A stretch of 64,000 nucleotides of DNA from contig JAQGLT010000061.1 in assembly GCA_028292745.1 (NCBI GenBank), positions 1 to 64,000 on the forward strand. Direction: 5' to 3'. Under the pieces are notes generated by a model, which saw only the letters and a list, made by a program, of their open reading frames with translations, was not told the DNA's origin and did not search any database. The first letter of the stretch is position 1. Every line of letters starts with the position of its first letter. Source of the DNA: Polaromonas sp. (GTDB lineage Bacteria; Pseudomonadota; Gammaproteobacteria; Burkholderiales; Burkholderiaceae_C). Of the stretch, positions 9,298 through 19,061 are shown piece by piece. The position numbers were made by a program, and so were the translations under genes.

Positions 9298-10062
9298 ATG
9301 CCATACCAAGTGACCGAATGGAGCACCGCGCTGATGACCTCGCTGGCGGCGGCCATGGCGCTGTTTTTCAGCGCAATTCCAAAAATTTTCGGCTTTATAG
9401 TGATTTTGATTGTCGGCTGGCTGCTGGCTTCGCTGGTGGAAAAGGCAGTGGCCGCCATTTTGCGGACGATCAAATTCAACGAGCTGGCAAAGCGCTCGGG
9501 GCTGGCTGACTTTGTCGGAAAAATGGGGGCCGGCACCGATTCGGCGGGCCTGCTGGGCGCGGTTGTGAAATGGTTTATCCGGCTGATCGCGCTGGTGGTG
9601 GCGTTCGATGCGCTCGGGCTGCCGGCGGTGTCGGACGTGCTGCGCCAGCTGCTGCTGTGGCTGCCCAATGTGGTGGTGGCGCTGGTGGTGCTGGTGATCG
9701 GCGGGCTGCTCGCCTCGGCCTTGAGCAATGTGGTGCGCGGCGCGGCGGCAAAAAGCGGGCTGGGCAACCCCGACTTTCTGGCCAAGGCGGCTTCGGTGCT
9801 GGTGTGGTCGTTTGCCATCGTGGTGGCGGTCAACCAGATCGGTATCGCCACGGCGCTGGTCAATACCCTGTTCATGGCGGTCGTGGGTGCCGTCGCGCTG
9901 GCCCTGGGCCTGGCTTTTGGACTGGGTGGGCGTGAAACCGCCGCCGAAATCGTCAAGACCTGGTATCGCAAAGGGCAGCAAAACCAGGACAAGATCGTCC
10001 GCGCTGCCGATATTGCCGGAGAAGACATGAAAAACCAGGCAGCGCCCTACACTAATCCGTAA
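9298..10062 (+). CDS. Mechanosensitive ion channel-like membrane protein with conserved TM-helix repeats
   Basis: GFIVILIVGWLLASLVEKAVAAILRT..., repeated TM helices, C-terminal ALGLAFGLGGRETAAEIV. Confidence 0.75.
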   Translation: MPYQVTEWSTALMTSLAAAMALFFSAIPKIFGFIVILIVGWLLASLVEKAVAAILRTIKFNELAKRSGLADFVGKMGAGTDSAGLLGAVVKWFIRLIALVVAFDALGLPAVSDVLRQLLLWLPNVVVALVVLVIGGLLASALSNVVRGAAAKSGLGNPDFLAKAASVLVWSFAIVVAVNQIGIATALVNTLFMAVVGAVALALGLAFGLGGRETAAEIVKTWYRKGQQNQDKIVRAADIAGEDMKNQAAPYTNP

Positions 10063-10134
10063 GCCAGCTCAGGCGCCGTGCTGGCGCAGATGGCGGGGCC
10101 AAGTCAGGCTGGGTCAGCCCGGGGAAAGCCCAGC

Positions 10135-11472
10135 CTACCGCCTGGCGCGGGCAAAGCCATAAAAGCCAAAGTCCATCTCTGGCACCTCGCCGCTGATCAA
10201 CTCGGCCATGGCCTTGCCCGAGCCTGCGCCATGCGTCCAGCCCAGCGTGCCATGGCCGGCATTGACCCACAGGCGGCCGACCCTGGTTTTGCCGATGTAG
10301 GGAATGTTGGTTGGCGTGGCGGGCCGCAGGCCGCTCCAGAAGCGAGGCGCGCCGCCTTCCTCCTCCATCCGCGTATCGCACACGCCGGGCAGCACCTCTT
10401 CGATTCGCCGGGCCAGCATGCGGCAGCGGGCCCTGGCCAGCGGGGTGTCAAGCGACAGGTCATAGCCGCCGACTTCGATGGTGCCCGCCACGCGCAGGTC
10501 ATTGCCGAGCCGGCTCATCGCACACTTGACTTCATCGTCGATGGTGCTGACATAAGGCGCGCGGTCGGGCTGGCGCAGCGCGAAGGTGGCGCTGTAGCCC
10601 TTGCCGGGATAGATGGGCAGGTCAACGCCCACCGTGCGCAACAGCGGGGCGGTGTAAGCGCCGCAGGCCACCACCACCGCATCGGCCCTCAACCGCAGGG
10701 TTTGGGGATGTTTTTGGCCTGTAGCGCAGGTGCCGCGGGCGCCTATAGCTACTGAATCAATAGCATTTCCCGTTTTCTCCAGACGCAGCACGTCATGGCC
10801 GTATAAAAACCGCACGCCCCGCGCGGCGCAGCGCCGGGCCAGCGCCTGGGTGAAGAGGCGGGCGTCGCCGCTCTCGTCGCTGGCGGTGTAGGTGCCGCCC
10901 ACGATGCGGTGGGCAAACGCGGCAAAGGCCGGCTCGATCTTCAGCAGCTCGGCGGTGCTGACCACCTGGCGCGCCACGCCGTGGCGGCGCATCAGCGCCG
11001 CCGCCTCGCCGGCCATGTCGAACGACCTGGGGTCGGTGTAATAGTGCGCAATGCCGCGCTCCAGGCGGTGGTAGTCGATGCCGGTGGCGCGCACCACCTC
11101 CTTCAGGGCGGCGTGGCTGTAGGCGCCCAGGGCCACCAGCTGCCGCACGTTGCGCTCGAAGGCCGCGTCATTGCATTGGGCCAGAAAGCGCAGGCCCCAG
11201 CGCCACTGCTGCCAGCCTTCGCCAAACGGCCACTGCGGCCTGAAGAGCAGCGGCGCATCGTCGCGGAACATCCATTTCAGCACCTTCATCGGCGCCTCCC
11301 GGTTGGCCCAGGGTTCGCAGTAGCTGACGGAGATTTGCGCGGCATTGGCAAAGCTGGTTTCCAGCGCGGCATCAGGCTGGCGCTCCACCACCGTGACCTC
11401 ATGCCCGCGCGTCAGCAAATGCCAGGCCGTGCTGACCCCGATGATCCCCGCGCCCAAAACCACAACGTTCAT
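10135..11472 (-). CDS. dadA: D-amino acid dehydrogenase small subunit-like FAD oxidoreductase, carrying an in-frame repeat insertion
   Basis: N-terminal MNVVVLGAGIIGVSTAWHLLTRGHEVTVVERQPDAALETSFANA; C-terminal GLRPATPTNIPYIGKTRVGRLWVNAGHGTLGWTHGAGSGKAMAELISG. Confidence 0.88.
   Translation of the reverse strand: MNVVVLGAGIIGVSTAWHLLTRGHEVTVVERQPDAALETSFANAAQISVSYCEPWANREAPMKVLKWMFRDDAPLLFRPQWPFGEGWQQWRWGLRFLAQCNDAAFERNVRQLVALGAYSHAALKEVVRATGIDYHRLERGIAHYYTDPRSFDMAGEAAALMRRHGVARQVVSTAELLKIEPAFAAFAHRIVGGTYTASDESGDARLFTQALARRCAARGVRFLYGHDVLRLEKTGNAIDSVAIGARGTCATGQKHPQTLRLRADAVVVACGAYTAPLLRTVGVDLPIYPGKGYSATFALRQPDRAPYVSTIDDEVKCAMSRLGNDLRVAGTIEVGGYDLSLDTPLARARCRMLARRIEEVLPGVCDTRMEEEGGAPRFWSGLRPATPTNIPYIGKTRVGRLWVNAGHGTLGWTHGAGSGKAMAELISGEVPEMDFGFYGFARARR
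10711..10765 (-). repeat. Family A repeat, copy inside dadA
   Basis: Minus strand: TGCTATTGATTCAGTAGCTATAGGCGCCCGCGGCACCTGCGCTACAGGCCAAAAA. Confidence 0.88.
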
Positions 11473-11842
11473 GACAGGTCCTTTTGAATGCCAAGTGTGC
11501 AGGAGCGCCTTGTGCTAAGCAATCAAATTAAACCGTTGGAACCGTTGGCAAAACCATTGCATTACCTGGCCAGGCAACTTGCGGTGCCTGCTTTCGATCC
11601 CGCTGCGCACGCAGGTTCAAGCTCAAGAAAATTTCCCTCCGATGGCCGGGGCGCAGGACTATGATCCGCTTCGTACCTGGTGCATGTCTTTAAGGGCCTA
11701 CGTCACGAACACCTGAGTAGGCCTTGCGTTAAGCCAGCACTTAAAAACCAAGAACTGCACTTACCAAGGCGTCGTCACCCCTATGCTCCGCACTTCAGCA
11801 GCAAAAACAAAGACGTCCCTCCCTCAAAAAACGCTGGCAGTA

Positions 11843-11887
11843 GGGATCAGCAAAAGCAACACGGGAGTCGTTGCTTTTGCTGATCCC
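11843..11887. promoter_or_regulatory. Perfect 18-bp inverted repeat with 9-nt loop (strong hairpin)
   Basis: GGGATCAGCAAAAGCAAC - acgggagtc - GTTGCTTTTGCTGATCCC; a T7 run follows ~14 nt downstream on the + strand. Confidence 0.75.
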
Positions 11888-12036
11888 GAAAGACCCAACG
11901 CATTTTTTTCGTGCAGCGCAAGCACCGGTCTCGGACGACGGTGCGCCCGCCGTGATCTACTGGCCCGCTCCCGCCATGCCGCGGTCCGCGCTGTGCCTGA
12001 CGCTTTGAGTCCAATGAAATACCGGAAGGCATCGGC

Positions 12037-15000
12037 GTGCTGAGCTGGCTGGGCCTTCGCTCGCGTCTTGTCCTGCTGGTGCTGCTCGCGCTGGTGCCCG
12101 TGTTTGGCCTGTTTGCCTATTCGGCGGCAAGAAACCAGGAGGCCCTGGTCACGCTTACCCAGGACAGCTTGCAGTCCGAAGCGCTACTGGCTGCGTCGCA
12201 CCAGCAGCTGCTGGTGGAGCGCGCCGCCCAGCTTCTTGGCGACATTGCCAGCGGCCCGTCGGTCAGCGACGGCCACCTGTGCACGCAGTACTTGCAAAGT
12301 CTGCACCTCCAGAACCCAGGCTATACCAACCTGGGCGTGGTGGGCCTTGACGGCCAGCTGACCTGTGATGCGATGAGTTCCAGCCCCGACCGGTATTCCG
12401 GCGACCAGGAATTTTTCAGGCAGGTCCTGGCTGAACAGAAATTTTTGGTCGGCGGCTACGCGCTGTCACGCGCGACCAAAAACCCCCGTATCGCCTTTGG
12501 CATGCCGGTCTACAGCAGCGCAGGCGCGCTCAATGGCGTTGCGTTCGGGACCATGAACATTAACGAGGTCGCGCAGGAACTGGGCAAGAGCACGATCATG
12601 GAAGGGGCGCAACTGCGGGTGATTGACCGAAAGGGGATTGTCCTGGCCTCTCATCCGGTCATTGACAGCCTTCAGGGGAAACAGGAACAAGACACCCTGG
12701 TGTTCAATGCCGTGAAGTCGAAAAAGCCCGGCCTGACCGAGGCGGTCGATTCCATGGGCATTCTGCGGGTCTATGCCTATGCGCTGGTAGGCGGCATTGC
12801 CGATCAAAAGCTGGTGGTTGCCATCAGCGTGCCACACGACGTCATCACGGCAGCCCCGCGCGAATCGCTGAAGATGGATATTGCTGCCTTGCTGGTCGTC
12901 ACGGCCTTCGGCATGGCCTGTGCATGGGCCATGGGCAAACGCCTGGTCGTCAATCCTGCCAATGCCCTTCTGAAAGAGGCCAATGAAATCGCCCGTGGAA
13001 ACCTGGCGCCGCGCGTCAAGCTTGAACGATGGAATCACGATGAGATCGGCCGGTTGGGGCAGGCTTTCAACCACATGGCGGACTCCCTGCAAGTCCAGCG
13101 CAATGCCCTGGACGATGCGTTGCGCCAGGCCGACAGCGAGCGCGCCATGCTTGACCTCATTCTCAACAGCATGAGCGAGGGCGTGATCGCCGTGGACAAC
13201 GAAGGGCATTTTCTGCTTTTCAATGCGACTGCGTGCAAGATATTTCCCCCTCCCGAGCCGGGCATGCTGCTGAAGGAGTGGAAGCACAAGAGCAATTTGC
13301 TCAACAACAAGTTGTTCACGCTTGAGGCCACCGGCAGCGCCATGCCCGAGGGCCCGCTGACGCAGATCCTGCGCGGCGCCGCGATTGACAATTGTGAGCT
13401 GCTGTACGCCAAAGACGGTGCGGAAAACCTTATTTTGAGGATCAGCGGTCGTCCTCTGTTCAACCCGGACAAGCAGCAGGTCGGCGCCTTGATGGTGTTC
13501 ATCGATGTAACCCAACCCAAGGCCGCGGAACGTTTTGCGCTGGCCCAGGAACAGGTGCTGATGCTGATTGCAGGCGGCGCGCCGGTGCACGATTCGCTTG
13601 AAGCCGTGGTGCGGCTGATCGAAAAAACCGCGCCGCAGACGCTGTGCTCCATTCTCCTGGTGGAGGACGGCTGCCTGCGTTACAGCGTTGCGCCCAGCCT
13701 GCCACCGGATTTTGTTCAGGCGACCGACGCCTTGATGATTGCCGAAGGCGTGGGCGTCTGCGGAACTGCGGCATTTCGCAAGGAAACCGTCATCGTCGAG
13801 GATGTCATGCAGGAGCCCCTGCTGCAAAACTACCACGGCCTGCTAGAGGCGCACGGCATGCGCGCCTGCTGGAGCACGCCGGTGATGGCCGCCGATGGCG
13901 AGCTCCTGGCGATTTTTGCAAATTATCGCAAGACGGCCGGAGGGCCCCAGGCCGGCGACCTGGCCCTCATTGCCAGCGCGACCCGGCTGGCGCGCCTGGC
14001 GCTGGAGCGGGTGCGCTCAGAGGCAGCGCTTGTCAGCAGCGAGGTCCGGTTCAAGGAACTGGCCGACAACGTCGAGGATGTGTTCTACAGCATCAACACC
14101 CGAACCCATGAGGTGCTCTACATCAGCCCCAGCTATGAAAAAGTCTGGGGGCGAAGCTGCGAGAGCCTGTATGCCTCTCCCTCGTCCTATTTGAAGGCCG
14201 TGCTGCCTGCGGATCGGCACATCATGCAGCAGGCCATTGAACGCAGCCTGCTCGGCAAGTCAACAAGTATGGAATACCGCATCAGCTTGCCCGATGGCCA
14301 GGTGCGCTGGATCAGCGGCTACTGCTTTCCGGTGATGAACGCGGCCGGCACGCTGGAGCGTGTCGTTGGAACCGGCAGCAACATCACCGAGCAAAAGCTG
14401 GCGGACCTGGAACTGGCGCGCAGCAACCGGGCGCTGCAGATGCTGAGCCGTTCCAGCATCGCCATCAACCGCGTCGATGACGAGCTTGCGCTGCTGGCCG
14501 AGGTATGCCGGGTGGCGGTCGATGTCGGCGGCTACCGCATGGCCTGGGTAGGCTATGCACGGGATGATGAGCAAAAAACCATCCAGCCTGCCGTGCATGC
14601 CGGTGAAGAATTGAATTGCCTCAAGTCGATCAAACTTTGCTGGCGCGATGACCACCCCACCGGACGCGGGCCTGCCGGCAAGGCGATACGCACCGGCCAG
14701 CCGCAGCAAACCGGCGACATCAGAAAGGCGGACAACGAGTTTTACTGGATCAAGGCGGCGGTCAGGCGGGGTTACCTCAGTTCCCTGATGCTGCCTTTGC
14801 GCAATGAGCAGCGCAGCTTTGGCCTGCTGTGTCTTTATTCCGCCGAGGTTCAGGAGTTCGCGCCGGAGGAAGTCCAGCTGCTGCAGGAACTGGCCGATAA
14901 CCTGGCCTTCGGCATCGTGAGCCTGCGTGTGCGCCTGGAGCAGCGCCGCAGCCAGGAGGCGGCGCGTCTTGCCTCCGCCAGGCTGCATGAACAAGCCTCC

Positions 15001-16107
15001 CTCATTGACCTGGCGCCGGATGCCATCATGGTGTTCAACCTGGACCGCACCCTGCGCTTCTGGAGCAAAGGGGCCGAGCGCCTGTACGGCTGGACAGCCG
15101 CAGAGGTGCTTGGGAAAACCATGGAAGGGGCGGTGCAGGGCGACTCGCAAATGCCGACGGTTCCCTTTCAGCGAATACTGGCGGGCAACGGCGACTGGGC
15201 GGGTGAGCTGGAACAGCGGACCAAGGGTGGCGCTGTGCTGCATGTCGAGGCGCGAAGCAGCGTTGTGCTCGACGAAAACGGCGAAATCAACGGCGTGATG
15301 GGTGTTGTCACCAACATTCACGAGCGCCGCAAGGCGCGCGAGGAAATCCTGCAGCTCAATGCAAGCCTTGAAGAGCGGGTCGAGCAGCGCACCGGGCAGC
15401 TGAAGTTTGCCAACCAGCAGCTGGAAGCGTTTTCCTATTCGGTTTCACATGACCTGCGCACCCCCCTCAGCACGGTCAACGGCTTTAGCAACCTGCTTGA
15501 AAAATCGCTTACCCACAATTCCGCCGGCCCCCCCCTGAGCGATCGCAACCGCCACTACCTGGCGCGCATCCGTGCCGGCGCCGGGCAAATGGGTGAGCTG
15601 ATCGACGCCATGCTGTCGCTGGCGCAGGTCTCGCGCTCCACGCTGTGCTGGGAACAGGTGGATCTCGGCGCCCAGGCCCAGGCGCTGCTGCTCGGCTACC
15701 AGGAACGCAGCCCGGACAGGGCAGTGCAACTGGCGGTTCAGCCCGGACTGACGGCTCAAGGCGACCCGCGGCTGCTCAGGCAGGTGCTTGACAACCTGCT
15801 GGGCAACGCCTGGAAATTCACTGCCAAGCAAATGTGCCCCTCCATCACCGTGGGTCAGGAGCAGGGCCGCGACGGCGAAACGGTGTTTTTCGTGCGCGAC
15901 AACGGCCCGGGGTTTGACATGGCTTATGTTGGAAAGCTCTTCGGCGCATTCCAGCGCCTGCATACCGAAGCCGAATTTGCCGGCACCGGCATCGGCCTGG
16001 CCACCGTGCAGCGAATCATTGCCCGCCATGGCGGCAGGGTCTGGGCCGAATCGTGCCTCGGCCAGGGCGCGACGTTCTTTTTCACCCTGGGGCGGCAACC
16101 CCCCTGA
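12037..16107 (+). CDS. Large hybrid sensor histidine kinase (Cache-like sensor, HAMP, multiple PAS/GAF, HisKA, HATPase_c)
   Basis: N-terminal TM plus extracellular sensor region, HAMP-like KRLVVNPANALLKEANEIARGNLAPRV, several PAS/GAF segments, YSVSHDLRTPLSTVNGFSNLL (HisKA), DNLLGNAWKFT..VRDNGPGFDM..GTGIGLATVQRIIARHGG (HATPase). GTG start. Confidence 0.9.
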   Translation: MLSWLGLRSRLVLLVLLALVPVFGLFAYSAARNQEALVTLTQDSLQSEALLAASHQQLLVERAAQLLGDIASGPSVSDGHLCTQYLQSLHLQNPGYTNLGVVGLDGQLTCDAMSSSPDRYSGDQEFFRQVLAEQKFLVGGYALSRATKNPRIAFGMPVYSSAGALNGVAFGTMNINEVAQELGKSTIMEGAQLRVIDRKGIVLASHPVIDSLQGKQEQDTLVFNAVKSKKPGLTEAVDSMGILRVYAYALVGGIADQKLVVAISVPHDVITAAPRESLKMDIAALLVVTAFGMACAWAMGKRLVVNPANALLKEANEIARGNLAPRVKLERWNHDEIGRLGQAFNHMADSLQVQRNALDDALRQADSERAMLDLILNSMSEGVIAVDNEGHFLLFNATACKIFPPPEPGMLLKEWKHKSNLLNNKLFTLEATGSAMPEGPLTQILRGAAIDNCELLYAKDGAENLILRISGRPLFNPDKQQVGALMVFIDVTQPKAAERFALAQEQVLMLIAGGAPVHDSLEAVVRLIEKTAPQTLCSILLVEDGCLRYSVAPSLPPDFVQATDALMIAEGVGVCGTAAFRKETVIVEDVMQEPLLQNYHGLLEAHGMRACWSTPVMAADGELLAIFANYRKTAGGPQAGDLALIASATRLARLALERVRSEAALVSSEVRFKELADNVEDVFYSINTRTHEVLYISPSYEKVWGRSCESLYASPSSYLKAVLPADRHIMQQAIERSLLGKSTSMEYRISLPDGQVRWISGYCFPVMNAAGTLERVVGTGSNITEQKLADLELARSNRALQMLSRSSIAINRVDDELALLAEVCRVAVDVGGYRMAWVGYARDDEQKTIQPAVHAGEELNCLKSIKLCWRDDHPTGRGPAGKAIRTGQPQQTGDIRKADNEFYWIKAAVRRGYLSSLMLPLRNEQRSFGLLCLYSAEVQEFAPEEVQLLQELADNLAFGIVSLRVRLEQRRSQEAARLASARLHEQASLIDLAPDAIMVFNLDRTLRFWSKGAERLYGWTAAEVLGKTMEGAVQGDSQMPTVPFQRILAGNGDWAGELEQRTKGGAVLHVEARSSVVLDENGEINGVMGVVTNIHERRKAREEILQLNASLEERVEQRTGQLKFANQQLEAFSYSVSHDLRTPLSTVNGFSNLLEKSLTHNSAGPPLSDRNRHYLARIRAGAGQMGELIDAMLSLAQVSRSTLCWEQVDLGAQAQALLLGYQERSPDRAVQLAVQPGLTAQGDPRLLRQVLDNLLGNAWKFTAKQMCPSITVGQEQGRDGETVFFVRDNGPGFDMAYVGKLFGAFQRLHTEAEFAGTGIGLATVQRIIARHGGRVWAESCLGQGATFFFTLGRQPP

Positions 16108-16267
16108 CCGCGCCCTGAAACAGCGGCGGCCGGCCGTCCAGCGTGCCGTGTCGCGCACGGCAGCCGGGGGTGCTGCAGCCCGTCATCATGAAGAAAAGGG
16201 CCAAGCCGGCGCCACCGGCTCCTGGAAACGGCAATTAGCTGCAGTTCACAAGCGATTCAGGGCGTTT

Positions 16268-16310
16268 GCGCATGCGCAGAAAGCGCATTCAGCTATTAAA
16301 TTTGTAGCAA
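16268..16310 (-). repeat. Family A repeat (3' of uspA)
   Basis: Minus strand: TTGCTACAAATTTAATAGCTGAATGCGCTTTCTGCGCATGCGC. Confidence 0.8.
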
Positions 16311-16343
16311 AAGAATTCAGTGGCCGGGTGCTGCCCTGGCGCT

Positions 16344-16766
16344 TCAGCGAACCAGCAGCACCGGCACCTTGCAGTGGGCCAGAACCTGGGTCGCGACCGA
16401 ACCCATGACCAAATTGACAAGCGCGGCATGGCCGTGCGAGCCCATGATGAGCAAGTCGAACTGGCCCTCCTCGGCAAATTTGGCAATGGTTTCGCCCGCA
16501 TGTCCCACCTTCCACTCGCTCTGGGCGGCGATGCCATGGCCTGCCAGGTATTCGGACGCCGGCGCAAGCACCTTCGTGGTTTCATCGGCATAGTAGCTGT
16601 TGACCACTTCCTTGCCCACGGCTGAGCGTGCCCGGGGCGGCAACGGGGGCTGTACCGTGAACACGGTATAGGCATTCCCGGCGCCGAACAGCTCCTTGTG
16701 CGCGGTCAGGTAGGCAAGCATTTTTTGGGTGTAGTCGCTGCCGTCAACGGCCAGAAGAATCTTCAT
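16344..16766 (-). CDS. Universal stress protein UspA family
   Basis: MKILLAVDGSDYTQKML...DLLIMGSHGHAALVNLVMGSVATQVLAHCKVPVLLVR. Confidence 0.93.
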   Translation of the reverse strand: MKILLAVDGSDYTQKMLAYLTAHKELFGAGNAYTVFTVQPPLPPRARSAVGKEVVNSYYADETTKVLAPASEYLAGHGIAAQSEWKVGHAGETIAKFAEEGQFDLLIMGSHGHAALVNLVMGSVATQVLAHCKVPVLLVR

Positions 16767-16862
16767 GGGAACCTCTTTTAAAAATTTCAGTTGAACAAGC
16801 GATCTTAATTGCCTGGCCTGGCCTGCCCTGGCCCGGACAAGCGCAGGGCCAGCCGCGCCAGC

Positions 16863-17816
16863 TTACGCCTTCACGCCAATGCACAGCGACTCCCGGAATG
16901 CAGCCTGCTCGCCTTTGCGGGCATAGCCCAGCGGATTGGCCACCACGCGACAGCCGTGCCGGACATAGTCATTCGGGCAGTGCAGATGGCCATGCAGCCA
17001 CAGTGCGGCCAGCGGCATCAGGGCATCGAGCGAATTGCAGAACCCGGCGGTTCCGGGTGTGATGCCGTAGCGCGGGTCGGCGCTGAGGAGACTGGGCGCG
17101 AAATGCGTCACCACGACGGTCGGGCCGTCAAACGGCGCCAGCAGCGCCTGACGCAGCCAGGCCTGGCTCTTCAGGCCTTCCTGGCGCATTTCCTCGGCCA
17201 GCATCGGCTGACCCTGGCGAAGCGCATGGTTTTTTTTCAGATAGAAATTGGCCGCGCGAAAGGCTTTCTCCCGTGCCTTCAGCTGTTCGTCCGGCGCGCG
17301 GCCGCCGTCGGGCGAGGCTGCTTGTGCAAGTGCATCAAAATCACTCCACAGCGTGCAGCCGACAAACCGAACCCCTTGCAGCAGCACGCTCTCGCGTTCG
17401 AGCCAGATGAGGCCCAGGCGTTTGCACGCTTCGCGCAGGCGGCTGTCGGTCGCATCGAAATCCAGGCCGTCGTATTCATGGTTGCCCGGTACAAACAGCA
17501 CCGGTGTGGGCCAGCCTGCGCCGCCAAGCGCCACCGGAAGCGGCGAAAACTGCGCCAGGCCAAAGTCGTCTATGGCCAGGCTGCTCAGCATGGAGCCGGT
17601 TTGGTAGGAACCGATATCGCCAGCCAGCACCAGCACGTCGGCGCCCGGCGCGGGCTTGGCCTTGAAGTGCGGGTTGGATTCAAGGTGCAGGTCGGAAAGG
17701 AGCTGGATATTCACCGCGCCATTGTGCGGCAAGGCCGGCATGACGGCATGCCGCGTGTATCTCTGGCGCCTGGGGCAGTTTGCTGCTATGCAACATTTGC
17801 ATGGCGTCACTTTCAA
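16863..17816 (-). CDS. Metallophosphoesterase (calcineurin-like)
   Basis: IQLLSDLHLESN, VLVLAGDIGS, FVPGNHEYDG, VVTHFAPS, WLHGHLHCPNDY motifs; the true start is probably internal (near VNIQLLSDLHLE). Confidence 0.88.
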   Translation of the reverse strand: MKVTPCKCCIAANCPRRQRYTRHAVMPALPHNGAVNIQLLSDLHLESNPHFKAKPAPGADVLVLAGDIGSYQTGSMLSSLAIDDFGLAQFSPLPVALGGAGWPTPVLFVPGNHEYDGLDFDATDSRLREACKRLGLIWLERESVLLQGVRFVGCTLWSDFDALAQAASPDGGRAPDEQLKAREKAFRAANFYLKKNHALRQGQPMLAEEMRQEGLKSQAWLRQALLAPFDGPTVVVTHFAPSLLSADPRYGITPGTAGFCNSLDALMPLAALWLHGHLHCPNDYVRHGCRVVANPLGYARKGEQAAFRESLCIGVKA

Positions 17817-17891
17817 ACAGGCTTGAAAAATCAGGGAAAACCCTTACTCTATTGAAATCACAATTTTTAACGCTGCACGAGGCAGTTTGAT

Positions 17892-18068
17892 ATGCTTTAT
17901 CTTCTTTCCAAAATCGTCGGGTTCATGACGCCTGACAAAACGCCGGCATCGACAGGCGATGTCGCTTACCAGCTCCTGGCGCATGCGCAAGCCGGTGCCG
18001 GGCGCGACCCGTACCGGGCCCAGGAGCTTCGCGAGGCGGCTTGCGCTTATCTGCGCGTCGTACGCTGA
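17892..18068 (+). CDS. Possible small protein (58 aa)
   Basis: ATG...TGA ORF encoding MLYLLSKIVGFMTPDKTPASTGDVAYQLLAHAQAGAGRDPYRAQELREAACAYLRVVR; not in the supplied track; its end precedes the 3' end of the convergent LysR gene. Confidence 0.45.
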   Translation: MLYLLSKIVGFMTPDKTPASTGDVAYQLLAHAQAGAGRDPYRAQELREAACAYLRVVR

Positions 18069-18104
18069 TGCCCGATGCTTGAACGGCAGCGCCTGGCGCG
18101 TTGT

Positions 18105-19061
18105 TCAGGCTGAAAATGCCTTTTCCGCCGCCCGAACAACCGCCTGACGCAGCCAGGCATGGGCGCTGCGCTGCTGCGAGCGCCGGTGCCACAGCGCATC
18201 CACGTTCACCGGTGAAACCTTGAAAGGAAGGGCGCGCAGGGCCAGCTGGTCTTCAATATGGGTCACCTGCACGAAATGGCGCGGCAGCACGGTGAGCAAG
18301 TTGGATTTGGCCACCACGCGCCCGGCGGTGAAAAACTGGTTGACCGTCAGCACCACGCGCCGTTCCCGGCCCAGCGCCGCCAGCGACTCGTCGATGAATC
18401 CGTAAGGCCGGCCTGAAAAGCTCACCAGCATATGCCGGGCCGAGCAATAACCGTCCAGCGTCAGTGGACCTGCGGCGAGCGGATGGTTCTTGCGCATCAC
18501 GCACACATATTCGCCATCGTAGAGCCGCTGAAACAGAAACGGCGCGGGTTCGCCGCTTTGCGCCTTGGCGGTCAGGTCAGGCACTACCGAGGGGAAATAG
18601 CCTATCGCCAGGTCGCATGCCTCCTCGTCCAGCAGCTGGCGTGGATCGCGTGTGGTCAGCGGCACCACCCGCAGCCCGACACCGGGCGCTTCCTGTTCCA
18701 GGATGTCGCTCAGGCCGGGAATCAGGCTGGCCGCTGTCGCATCGGCCATGGCCAGCACGAATGTCAGGGTCGCTTCGGTCGGCACGAATTCGCTGGGAAT
18801 GAGCGCTGCCTGCAATTGCCGCAGCGCTTCGCGCACCGATGGCCAGATGACCAGTGCGCGCGGCGTGGGCGCCATGCCTTGCCCGCTGCGATGCACCAGG
18901 TCGTCGCCCAGCGTTTCGCGCAGGCGCCGCAAGGCATTGCTGACGGCCGGTTGCGTCAGCGACAGGTTGCGCGCGGCCCGCGTCAGGCTGCGTTCGGCCA
19001 TGACCTCGTCAAAGACACGCAACAGGTTCAAGTCCAGGGTGCGGAAGTTTGGCGTGTTCAA
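18105..19061 (-). CDS. LysR family transcriptional regulator
   Basis: LDLNLLRVFDEVMAERSLTRAARNLSLTQPAVSNALRRLRETLGDDLVHRSGQGMAPTPRA helix-turn-helix and LysR effector domain. Confidence 0.93.
   Translation of the reverse strand: MNTPNFRTLDLNLLRVFDEVMAERSLTRAARNLSLTQPAVSNALRRLRETLGDDLVHRSGQGMAPTPRALVIWPSVREALRQLQAALIPSEFVPTEATLTFVLAMADATAASLIPGLSDILEQEAPGVGLRVVPLTTRDPRQLLDEEACDLAIGYFPSVVPDLTAKAQSGEPAPFLFQRLYDGEYVCVMRKNHPLAAGPLTLDGYCSARHMLVSFSGRPYGFIDESLAALGRERRVVLTVNQFFTAGRVVAKSNLLTVLPRHFVQVTHIEDQLALRALPFKVSPVNVDALWHRRSQQRSAHAWLRQAVVRAAEKAFSA

Noticed and set aside
11680-11883. 67-aa + strand ORF overlapping the 18-bp hairpin
   Set aside because: Composition is not protein-like, no homology recognised, and it ends within the perfect inverted repeat; treated as non-coding.
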